Source: Caulobacter hibisci (GTDB taxonomy: Bacteria > Pseudomonadota > Alphaproteobacteria > Caulobacterales > Caulobacteraceae). Taken from it: a stretch of 42,635 nucleotides of DNA. How positions within the stretch are numbered: the first letter of the stretch is position 1; every line of letters starts with the position of its first letter. Under the pieces are notes generated by a model. The model saw nothing but the letters and a program-made list of their open reading frames with translations, was not told where the DNA came from and did no database searches. The DNA lies in contig NZ_JADWOX010000029.1 in assembly GCF_016135805.1 (NCBI RefSeq), positions 1 through 42,635 of the forward strand, given 5' to 3'. Both the position numbers and the translations under genes were made by a program. Shown piece after piece: positions 1 to 6,536 of this stretch.

Positions 1-61
1 GCTGGTGCCCCCCCGGGGGGGGTGGTGGCTCCACCGCGGTGTGGGGGGCCCAGCGCCGCGC

Positions 62-112
62 CGGCCCCCTCCGGCCCTCTGGGCCACCTCCCCCAGAGGG
101 GGAGGATCTGGT
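62..112. repeat. Intergenic inverted-repeat element (GGAGG family, copy 1)
   Basis: A pyrimidine-rich palindromic element with CCTCC and GGAGG arms (GGGCCACCTCCCCC, then GGGGGAGGATC). Nearly the same sequence occurs in the opposite orientation at 42444-42490, and a related copy lies at 39212-39261. It sits just downstream of rutD on the minus strand, where it could stabilise or end the transcript. Positions 1-61 are G/C-rich, and I see no gene in them. Confidence 0.6.
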
Positions 113-125
113 TCGTGATCCCCGC

Positions 126-935
126 TCACCCGTCCCCCTCCAGGAACCGCACCAGCGAGGCGTTGAAGCCCTCCGCGTCGGTCACCGTCGAGGCGTGGCC
201 GCCCCAGGGCAGGACGTCGAGCACGGCGTTGGGCAGGCGCTCGGCCAGGCGATGGGCGCAGGTGACGGGCACCAGCATGTCGTCGGCTGTGGCGCTGACC
301 AGCACCGGGTGGGGGATGCGCGGCAGGTCGGCGTCGACGTCGAAGGCCAGCAGGGCGCCGATGCGCGCCAGCATCACCTCGCGCGGCGGGAAGCCGGCCA
401 CATGGTGCGGCTCCTCGGCGGCCAGGCGGTCGCTGTTCTGCGAGATCCAGGTCGCCGGATAGAGGAACAGGGCCTGGGCGTGGACATAGGCTGCCGGACC
501 GGTGTCGTTCAGCAGATGCAGGCGGGTGTCGAAGCAGCGCTTGATGTGCGGATCGGGCCGCGACCAGCCGTTGACGACCGCCAGCTTGTGCAGGCGATCA
601 GGGTGGTTCAGCGCCAGGGCCAGGCCGGCGTTGCCGCCGGCCGCGTGGCCGACCACGTGGGCCTTGGCGATCCCCAGGGCGTCCAGCACCTGGACGATGT
701 CGTCGGCCATGTCGGCGACGGCGTAGGGCTTGCCGGAGGGCAGCTCGCGGACGCTGCGGCCCGTGCCGCGGTGGTCGTACAGCACCACCGGCCAGCGCGC
801 CGTCAGGGCCGCCATCTGCGGCCCCCAGAAGCTGCCCGAACCGCCCAGGCCCGACGACAGCAGCACGACCTCGCGGCCCGCCACCGGGCCGCCGTGGAGT
901 TCGTAGTGGATGCCGTCGACGGTCCCTGAAGTCAT
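126..935 (-). CDS. rutD: RutD-like putative aminoacrylate hydrolase (alpha/beta-hydrolase fold)
   Basis: A 269-residue alpha/beta-hydrolase matching RutD, which helps turn aminoacrylate into malonic semialdehyde in the Rut pyrimidine-nitrogen pathway. Family landmarks are the oxyanion-loop stretch LSSGLGGSGSFW, YDHRGTGRS, VNGWSRPDPHIKRCF, and the late PWGGHAS and VTDAEGFNA segments. At the nucleophile elbow the sequence reads GHAAGG, so the usual serine is alanine. From memory E. coli RutD also has alanine there (GHALG), so this is a family trait rather than damage. I chose the ATG at 935, which gives MTSGTVDG; a longer open frame upstream adds only repeat-derived residues. It is the third gene of rutB-rutC-rutD but is separated from rutC by a 154-bp repeat-bearing gap. 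Confidence 0.88.
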   Translation of the reverse strand: MTSGTVDGIHYELHGGPVAGREVVLLSSGLGGSGSFWGPQMAALTARWPVVLYDHRGTGRSVRELPSGKPYAVADMADDIVQVLDALGIAKAHVVGHAAGGNAGLALALNHPDRLHKLAVVNGWSRPDPHIKRCFDTRLHLLNDTGPAAYVHAQALFLYPATWISQNSDRLAAEEPHHVAGFPPREVMLARIGALLAFDVDADLPRIPHPVLVSATADDMLVPVTCAHRLAERLPNAVLDVLPWGGHASTVTDAEGFNASLVRFLEGDG

Positions 936-950
936 GTCCGCACCCCACAC

Positions 951-1058
951 CGCTCATCCCCGCGAAGGCGGGGACCCAGGCTGACTCTCAGGTGCTGGCA
1001 CGGCCGAACCGAGATCGGCTGACTCGGCTTGGATCCCCGCCTGCGCGGGGACGCTCGG
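951..1058. repeat. Paired inverted repeat between rutC and rutD
   Basis: Two copies of one motif face each other. The left copy (951-980) contains CCCCGCGAAGGCGGGGACCC and the right copy (1028-1058) contains ATCCCCGCCTGCGCGGGGAC. Each can form its own hairpin with a CCCCGC/GCGGGG stem, and the two can also pair with each other. The element lies inside a probable operon, so it could attenuate transcription or stabilise the rutB-rutC part of the transcript. That role is inferred. Confidence 0.7.
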
Positions 1059-1089
1059 AGAAAAAGGGACGGGGTCGGGACCATGCGGA

Positions 1090-1479
1090 TCAGCGTTTGC
1101 CGATGTGCGCGACGGTGGCGATCTCGACCAGGAAATCGGGGCGGACGAGGCCGCACTGGATGCAGTAGCGGGCCGGCTTGTCGCCCGGGAAGTACTCGGC
1201 ATAGACCTTGTTGATGGTCTGGTAGTTGGCCCAGTCGGTCAGGAAGATGTGGTTCATGGTCACGTCCTCCATCGTTCCGCCGGCGGTCTCGATCACCGAC
1301 TTGATGGTCTCCAGCACCTGCCGCGTCTGGCCCTCGGCGTCGCCGACATGGGCGACGTTGTTGTCCTTGTCGAAGGCCAGGGTGCCCGAGACGTAGACGA
1401 TCCCGTCGGCCAGCGTGCCCGGCGAGAACGGCGCGATCGGCGTGCCCGTGCCGGGCGGGGTGATGACGGTCTTGGGCAT
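1090..1479 (-). CDS. rutC: RutC, 3-aminoacrylate deaminase (RidA/YjgF family)
   Basis: A 129-residue RidA-family protein of the usual length. RutC speeds removal of ammonia from aminoacrylate made in uracil breakdown. The opening PKTVITPPGTGTP, the core FLTDWANYQTINKVYAEYFPG, and the C-terminal CGLVRPDFLVEIATVAHIGK are RutC-like; the last segment carries the arginine and glutamate that bind substrate in the RidA family. The start ATG at 1479 has an AGGACAGGA-type ribosome-binding site. It lies 79 bp after rutB on the same strand, consistent with one transcript. Confidence 0.93.
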   Translation of the reverse strand: MPKTVITPPGTGTPIAPFSPGTLADGIVYVSGTLAFDKDNNVAHVGDAEGQTRQVLETIKSVIETAGGTMEDVTMNHIFLTDWANYQTINKVYAEYFPGDKPARYCIQCGLVRPDFLVEIATVAHIGKR

Positions 1480-1558
1480 CTGGTCCTGTCCTTCTGATAA
1501 TTAAGTTCTTCATTCCGTCTGCGGACGGAAAGCCGCGCCGGGCAAGCGTTTGAAGCGC

Positions 1559-2260
1559 CTATTTCGGCGCGATCTGGCCGAACGCGCCCTTGAAGTCGGC
1601 CACGGTCGAGACCCAGCCGAAGAAGGTCTCGATGTTGTAGAGCGTGGCCTTCTGGACGAAGTCGGGGCCGGCTTGGTGGGTGGCGTCCTCCAGCACCGTG
1701 CCGAAATATTCGAGGAAGAAGCCGTCGCGCAGGGTCGACTCCACGCAGACGTTGGTGGCTATGCCGACGAAGACCAGGTTCTTGATGTTCCGCGACCGCA
1801 GCACGCTGTCGAGCTGGCTGTTGAAGAAGCCGGAATAGCGGGTCTTGTGCAGCTGGATGTCGCCGGGCTGGGGCGCCAGTTCGTCGACCAGCTCGTAGTC
1901 CCACTGGCCCCGCGCCAGCAGCTTGCCCTGCAGCTGCGGCTTGGCGCGCATGGTCTTCAGGGCGTTGGACTTCCACCAGTTGGGCGAGCCGGGGCCGCCG
2001 GCCTCGACATACTGGTCGTCCCAGCCGTTCTGGAAATAGATCACCTGCATGCCGGCCGAGCGGGCCGTCTCGAGCACGCCCTTGATCTGCTGGATGCAGG
2101 CGGCCGCGCCGCTGATGTCGAAGCCGGCCAGATCCAGATAGCCGCCCGGCGAGGCGTAGGCGTTCTGCATGTCGATGACGATCACCGCCGTCCGCTCGGG
2201 CGCCAGCGGGATCGGCTCGGGCCGGGCCGGCAGCATCACGGAGTCATCGGTGGCGATCAT
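1559..2260 (-). CDS. rutB: RutB, ureidoacrylate amidohydrolase (isochorismatase-like)
   Basis: A 233-residue cysteine hydrolase of the isochorismatase fold. In the Rut pathway RutB cleaves the ureidoacrylate made by the flavin oxygenase RutA. The family triad is visible: Asp in VIDMQNAY, Lys in LHKTRYSGFF, and the nucleophile Cys in IATNVCVESTLRDGFF. The C-terminal ATLYNIETFFGWVST is also RutB-like. It heads rutB-rutC-rutD. The gene upstream on this strand is a histidine kinase, not rutA, so the oxygenase must lie beyond the window or elsewhere. No RutR-type site was recognised in the 198 bp upstream. Confidence 0.93.
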   Translation of the reverse strand: MIATDDSVMLPARPEPIPLAPERTAVIVIDMQNAYASPGGYLDLAGFDISGAAACIQQIKGVLETARSAGMQVIYFQNGWDDQYVEAGGPGSPNWWKSNALKTMRAKPQLQGKLLARGQWDYELVDELAPQPGDIQLHKTRYSGFFNSQLDSVLRSRNIKNLVFVGIATNVCVESTLRDGFFLEYFGTVLEDATHQAGPDFVQKATLYNIETFFGWVSTVADFKGAFGQIAPK

Positions 2261-2458
2261 GGACGCGCTCTTCCCTCAGGTACGGCTCTGGCGGCCGCAT
2301 CCTGGGCGTCATGGAAGATCAATCTACGCGGCGACGCAATACGATCGATCCGACGGCGCCCCAGGATGGGTGCAGAGCGGATCGACCATCACCATGAGCC
2401 GACGAACAGCGGTCAAGCGCCTGGCCGGCGTGTCGCGTGCGCGCCCGCGGCTGCTCGT

Positions 2459-4177
2459 TCAGGCGTCGGCGTCGGGGGCGTCTTCGCCCAAAGCTTGGGC
2501 GCCGGACGGGTCGGGCAGGCGAACGCTGAGGGTGCAGACCAGGCCCGTGGGCAGGTATTCGAACGCCGCCTCGCCCTTCAGTTCGCTGCGCAGGCTGGCG
2601 GCGATCAGGCGCGAGCCGAAACCCTTGCGCTCGGGCGCGGCCGACAGCCTGGGGCCGCCGCTTTCCACCCAGCGCAGGGCCAGGCGCTGCGGGTCGAGCG
2701 GGTCGTGGCGCCAGGTCACCTCGACTCGGCCGTTGGGCGTCGACAGGCCGCCGTACTTGCTGGCGTTGGTGGCCAACTCGTGGAAGACCATCGACAGGGC
2801 CAGGGCGGCGCTGGGCGGCAAGGCGGCCGGCGGGCCGTCGAGGCGGGCGCGGTCGCCGTAGGGTTCGAGGGTTTGGCGCAACACGTCGGCGAGGTCGGCG
2901 CTCTCCCACACGGTGCGGGTCAGCAGGTCGTGGGCGCGGGCCAGGGCGTAGAGCCGCTCGTTGAAGGCGTCGAAGCCCGGCGCCGCCTCCCCCTTGCCCA
3001 GGCTCTGCAAGGCCAGGGACTGCACCGTCGCCAGGGTGTTCTTCACCCGGTGGTTCAGCTCGTTGATCATCAGCTGCTGGCGGGCGTTGGCGCGCTTTTC
3101 CTCGGCCTCGCGGGCGCGCAGCTGGTGGGAGGCGGCGTGCAGGGCGGTACGCACCTCGCCGATCTCGCGCAGGCCGCCGCTGGTCTGGGCCGGCATCTCG
3201 CCGCCCGAAGCCATGATCCGGGCGTCGGCGACCAGGGCCCGCACCTCGCGCGAGATGCCGCGCGAAAACAGCAGGGCCGCGGTCGTGCCGATCGCCAGCA
3301 GCACCAGGCCCGCCGTCACCAGCAGGGTCAGGGACGACAGGTTGGCGCGTTCGAGCTCGCCCCGGGGCACGCCGACGATGAAGGTCCAGCCATAGGTCGG
3401 CGAGCGGCTGAAGGCCGAAAGGGTGGGCGTGCCGTCGAGGGTGTAGGTCTCCAGCACCCCGTCATTGTCACGGGCCATGGCGGCGAGCATCGGTTTGCTG
3501 GCCGAGCGGCCGAGCATCTTCGCCTGGTCCTTCGACCGGGCCACCAGATGGGCGTTGCGGTCGACGATGCTGGCCGTCCAGCTGTGCGGCACGCCCTGGG
3601 CGGAAAACAGCGGGGCGAAGGCCGCCGGCGTCTGGATATAGGCCAGGTCGTAGAGCTCGCCGGCGACGATCACCGGCATGTCGATGGCCACGATCGGCTG
3701 CTTGGCCACTGTGCCGAAGGTCAGGTTCGAGACGGTGGTGCGGCCCGTACGCACCGCGGCCCAGCGGTCCGGCGGCAGGCCGGCGCTACGCGGCGGCGCT
3801 TGGCCGGGAGGCAGCCGGGTGTTGACCACCTGGCCGCGCGGCGAGATCAGCACGATCCAGGCCTCATGGGCCCCGATGGCTGCGCGGGCCTGGCGCTCGA
3901 AGCTCTCCAGGTCGCCCGAAGCCAGGGCGGGCGAAACGGCCAGGGCCTGCAAGGTGCTCTGCCCCTGGGCCAGCTGGCGATCGACGGCCAGGCCCAGGGC
4001 TCGGGTGGTGGCGATCAGCTGCTGCTCGTAGCGAGCGCGGCTCTGGCCGTATTCGGCCCGGGCCAGCAGGGCCATGAACACGATGGCCGGCGCGACCAGG
4101 CACAGGGCCATGATCAGCAGCCGCCGCCTGACGGTGGGCGGTCCTGCGGCTGCGGGGACGACGTCGACCTGGGTCAT
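2459..4177 (-). CDS. Membrane-bound HWE-family sensor histidine kinase
   Basis: A 572-residue sensor kinase. Residues 19-40 form the first membrane helix; about 41-282 is a periplasmic sensing region that resembles a double-Cache domain (YGWTFIVGVPRGEL near its end); the second helix is 284-305, followed by a HAMP-like linker. The transmitter is HWE type: INELNHRVKNTLATVQ with phosphoacceptor H376, the N-box ELATNASKYG, and the family hallmark W503-x-E505 in RWVESGGP. There is no receiver domain, and no response regulator is adjacent. I used the ATG at 4177 (MTQVDVV), because the 45 residues of open frame before it look non-coding. The ligand is unknown. Confidence 0.88.
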   Translation of the reverse strand: MTQVDVVPAAAGPPTVRRRLLIMALCLVAPAIVFMALLARAEYGQSRARYEQQLIATTRALGLAVDRQLAQGQSTLQALAVSPALASGDLESFERQARAAIGAHEAWIVLISPRGQVVNTRLPPGQAPPRSAGLPPDRWAAVRTGRTTVSNLTFGTVAKQPIVAIDMPVIVAGELYDLAYIQTPAAFAPLFSAQGVPHSWTASIVDRNAHLVARSKDQAKMLGRSASKPMLAAMARDNDGVLETYTLDGTPTLSAFSRSPTYGWTFIVGVPRGELERANLSSLTLLVTAGLVLLAIGTTAALLFSRGISREVRALVADARIMASGGEMPAQTSGGLREIGEVRTALHAASHQLRAREAEEKRANARQQLMINELNHRVKNTLATVQSLALQSLGKGEAAPGFDAFNERLYALARAHDLLTRTVWESADLADVLRQTLEPYGDRARLDGPPAALPPSAALALSMVFHELATNASKYGGLSTPNGRVEVTWRHDPLDPQRLALRWVESGGPRLSAAPERKGFGSRLIAASLRSELKGEAAFEYLPTGLVCTLSVRLPDPSGAQALGEDAPDADA

Positions 4178-4314
4178 GTCTCTGGCCAAGCTCGAGCGGC
4201 TCCAACTTGAGGTCGCAAGAGGAGAGGGTGCGTGGCCCGGTCGGTCAAGCTCCCCGCGACATCCCGTCGCGGTTTGGCCGTCGCGGTTTGGCGATCTCGG
4301 TTTGCCAACCAAGG

Positions 4315-5154
4315 CTAGGGACGTCCCTCCAGCCGTTCCAGCAGCGCCTCCCTATAGGTGCGGCTGGTCACCACCTCGGCGCCGCTGGCCAGGGTCAGCC
4401 GCCAGGAGCCGTCCGACAGCGGCTGGGCTTCGCGGACATGGGCGAGGTTGACCAGGCTGGAGCGATGGGCGCGGGCGAACTGGCGGGGGTCGAGCCGGGC
4501 CTCCAGGCTCTGAAGCGTCGCGCGCAGCAGGCCTTCGCGGCCGGCCCAGTGGACGACGACATAGTTGTCGGCGGCGCCGAACCACTCGACCGCCGCGATG
4601 TCGACGGGGATGCGCCGAGAGCCCGACATGACCATCAGCCGCTCGGGCCGCGGCGGCGCGGCGACGGTGCGGGCTTGGGCCAGGGCGGCTTCCAGCAGGG
4701 CGTTGCGGCCGCGGGCCTCGGCGGCGCGGCGGTGGTGTACGGCGGCCAGGCCGACGGCGACGATGGCCGAATAGAGCAGGATGCAGACCGGCGCGCGGCC
4801 CAGCACGGCGCCCCACAGGTCGCCGCCCCGCAGCATGGCGCGGTCGATCAGGCTGGAGGCGATCGCTTCCAGCGGCACGACGGCCAGGCCGGCCGCGAAG
4901 CTGGCGGCCACGCCCTTCAGGCCCGCTCCGAACCGGCGCAGGACCAGCCAGACGACCGCCGCCGCCGGCAGCCAGGCCGCATAGATCGCGCCCTGCCAGG
5001 CCAGGGAGGCGGCGACGCCCAGGGTCTCGCCGCGTCCGGCCGCGAACCGCCGGGCGAACCAGGCGGCGCTGACCGTGGTCATGCCCCAGCTGTAGACGGT
5101 GAAGGCCCAGACCCAGGCGGCGGTTGGCGCGGCTTTCAGGCGAGCGACCAGCAT
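4315..5154 (-). CDS. Membrane LytTR-domain transcriptional regulator
   Basis: A 279-residue protein with four predicted N-terminal membrane helices (including AWVWAFTVYSWGMTTVSAAW and APVCILLYSAIVAVGLAAVH), a short linker, and a C-terminal LytTR DNA-binding domain. The LytTR part shows IAAVEWFGAADNYVVVHW, then LDPRQFARAHRSSLVNLAHV, then LTLASGAEVVTSRTYREALL. Such membrane-anchored LytTR proteins usually control a neighbouring membrane protein. The ATG at 5154 was chosen because it overlaps the end of the upstream gene by 19 bp, suggesting translational coupling. There is no receiver domain, so the signal probably enters through the membrane part or its partner. Confidence 0.85.
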   Translation of the reverse strand: MLVARLKAAPTAAWVWAFTVYSWGMTTVSAAWFARRFAAGRGETLGVAASLAWQGAIYAAWLPAAAVVWLVLRRFGAGLKGVAASFAAGLAVVPLEAIASSLIDRAMLRGGDLWGAVLGRAPVCILLYSAIVAVGLAAVHHRRAAEARGRNALLEAALAQARTVAAPPRPERLMVMSGSRRIPVDIAAVEWFGAADNYVVVHWAGREGLLRATLQSLEARLDPRQFARAHRSSLVNLAHVREAQPLSDGSWRLTLASGAEVVTSRTYREALLERLEGRP

Positions 5155-5810
5155 CGCCGCTTTCGGACCACCAGGACCGCGATCCAGCCGATCGCCAGGG
5201 GTTGGAACAGCAAGGTCGGCCAGAGCTGGCTCCATGGCGTCGGCAGGACAGTCAGGAAATTGCCCGAGAAGGCGCTGAGCACCGCGCCATAGGCGCTCAG
5301 CATCTTCGCAAGATGCTCGTAGGTCCAGAGGTCGGGCGAGAACGGCCAGTCGCCTGGCCGCGCGTACCGCCAGAGGTCCCAGCCGCCATAGAGGAGGGCG
5401 GCGTAGACCAGGCCGATGGTCGGGGCGGGCGGGCTGTTCGAGGCGCCGGTCAGCAGCAGGACCAGCACCCAGACGCCGATCGCCATCACGGCCAGGGTCG
5501 CGGCCCAGTCCAGGGCGGTGGCGCGCTGGCGGCGATCAAGGTTGGGCCGCTTGCGGCGCAGGACCCGGACCCCCGAGAACAGGGTGAGGCTCGCCGTCGC
5601 CGACAGGGCGGCGAAATAGGCGTTGAAGTGCAGCGCCGTCATCACCCAGGCCGCCGCCAGCAGCGTTCCCATCAGTCCGACGAAGATCCGCCCCGCTAGC
5701 CGGTGCAGTCGCGAGCCCTTGCGGGCCAGGATCGGAACGAGGCCGGCCGCGACGGCGGCCAGGCCACAGGCGACGTGCAGGGCGAGGGCGGGGGAGAAGA
5801 GGCTGTCCAT
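5136..5810 (-). CDS. Polytopic membrane protein (DUF2306-like), partner of the LytTR regulator
   Basis: A 224-residue inner-membrane protein with about seven hydrophobic segments. The opening SPALALHVACGLAAVAAGLVP, the early GSRLHRLAGRIFVGLM and TALHFNAYFAAL resemble DUF2306-type proteins of unknown function. The ATG at 5810 follows an AGGG ribosome-binding site at good spacing; a GTG at 5819 is also possible. It overlaps the LytTR gene by 19 bp, so the two are probably one unit, with this protein as a sensing or regulated partner. That role is inferred from position. The family call is tentative. Confidence 0.7.
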   Translation of the reverse strand: MDSLFSPALALHVACGLAAVAAGLVPILARKGSRLHRLAGRIFVGLMGTLLAAAWVMTALHFNAYFAALSATASLTLFSGVRVLRRKRPNLDRRQRATALDWAATLAVMAIGVWVLVLLLTGASNSPPAPTIGLVYAALLYGGWDLWRYARPGDWPFSPDLWTYEHLAKMLSAYGAVLSAFSGNFLTVLPTPWSQLWPTLLFQPLAIGWIAVLVVRKRRCWSLA

Positions 5811-5898
5811 GGCCGCCACCCTGGCGGTGGGGTCTGTCGTCGGCGAGAACGCAGGGGCGAACGGCGGCGAGGCGGGGCGAAAGACGGCGGCCCGGCCG

Positions 5899-6159
5899 CT
5901 ACCGGCCCAGCCCTTCCAGCGCCGCGATCAGCGGGGCGAAGGCTTCGGGCGGGGCGTGGCCCTGGTCGAGCAGCAGGTCGTCGAGGTCCCGCGCCAGGTC
6001 GGTGACCTGGGCATAGCCGAAGATCCCGGCCGAGCCGGCCAGGCGGTGGACCACGAAGTGGCGGTCCTTGGTCGAGGTCTCGGGCGCGCGCAGCCGCGCC
6101 AGGTCCTCGGTCACGCGGGCCAGGAACTTGGCGCGCAGCGGGGCGAGGGGATCGGTCAT
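5899..6159 (-). CDS. Stand-alone Hpt (histidine phosphotransfer) protein
   Basis: An 86-residue single Hpt domain. The phosphorylated histidine lies in HFVVHRLAGSAGIFGY, close to the family pattern HxLKGxxxxxG, followed by DLARDLDDLLLDQG. It should carry phosphoryl groups between receiver domains. The gene overlaps the preceding response regulator by 4 bp (6156-6159). That gene in turn overlaps the hybrid kinase, so kinase, receiver and Hpt are encoded as a tight three-gene relay. Its length is typical of minimal Hpt proteins. Confidence 0.88.
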   Translation of the reverse strand: MTDPLAPLRAKFLARVTEDLARLRAPETSTKDRHFVVHRLAGSAGIFGYAQVTDLARDLDDLLLDQGHAPPEAFAPLIAALEGLGR

Positions 6160-6536
6160 CGCGCCAGGATGGCCCGCACGTCCTGGGCCAGGGTCATCGG
6201 ATCGAACGGCTTGGTGATCACGTCGGCGGCGCCGAAGCCCAGCAGGCGCGCCCGTTCCTCGGCCTGGGCGCGGGCGGTGATGAAGATCACCGGCGCGCCG
6301 TCGAGATCGCCGCGCTCGCGCAGCTTGGCCAGCACGGCCGGGCCGTCCATGTCGGGCATCATCACGTCGAGCAGCACCACGTCCGGGCGCCAGGGATCGC
6401 CGTCGAGCATCGAAAAGGCCTGCGCCCCGCCGTCGGCCGCCCGCACCTCGATGCCCGGATCCAGCTCCAGCGAGAAGGTGGCCACTTCGCGGATGTCGGC
6501 CTCGTCGTCGACGTAGAGCAGTTTGAGGTCGGTCAT
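6156..6536 (-). CDS. Single-domain response regulator
   Basis: A 126-residue CheY-like receiver with no output domain. The acidic pocket is in LYVDDEAD, the phosphoacceptor Asp in VVLLDVMMPDMDG, the switch Thr in FITARA, and the conserved Lys in DVITKPFDP. It overlaps the hybrid kinase gene upstream and the Hpt gene downstream by 4 bp each. It could be the relay's terminal receiver acting by protein contact, or a phosphate sink. The sequence does not decide between them. Confidence 0.92.
   Translation of the reverse strand: MTDLKLLYVDDEADIREVATFSLELDPGIEVRAADGGAQAFSMLDGDPWRPDVVLLDVMMPDMDGPAVLAKLRERGDLDGAPVIFITARAQAEERARLLGFGAADVITKPFDPMTLAQDVRAILAR

Noticed and set aside
26..45. GCTCCACCGCGGTG-like stretch resembling a cloning-vector polylinker
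   Set aside because: Only about a dozen bases match, they do not continue as vector, and the surrounding sequence fits GC-rich chromosome. Probably chance.
2298..2368. Imperfect inverted repeat (CATCCTGGGCG and CGCCCCAGGATG) upstream of rutB
   Set aside because: A bulge and a 48-bp spacer make it weak, and it does not resemble the RutR site I know (TGACCANNTGGTCA). Not called as an operator.
1550..4210. A long plus-strand open frame opposite rutB and the HWE kinase
   Set aside because: Same artefact: low-complexity composition and antisense to well-supported genes.
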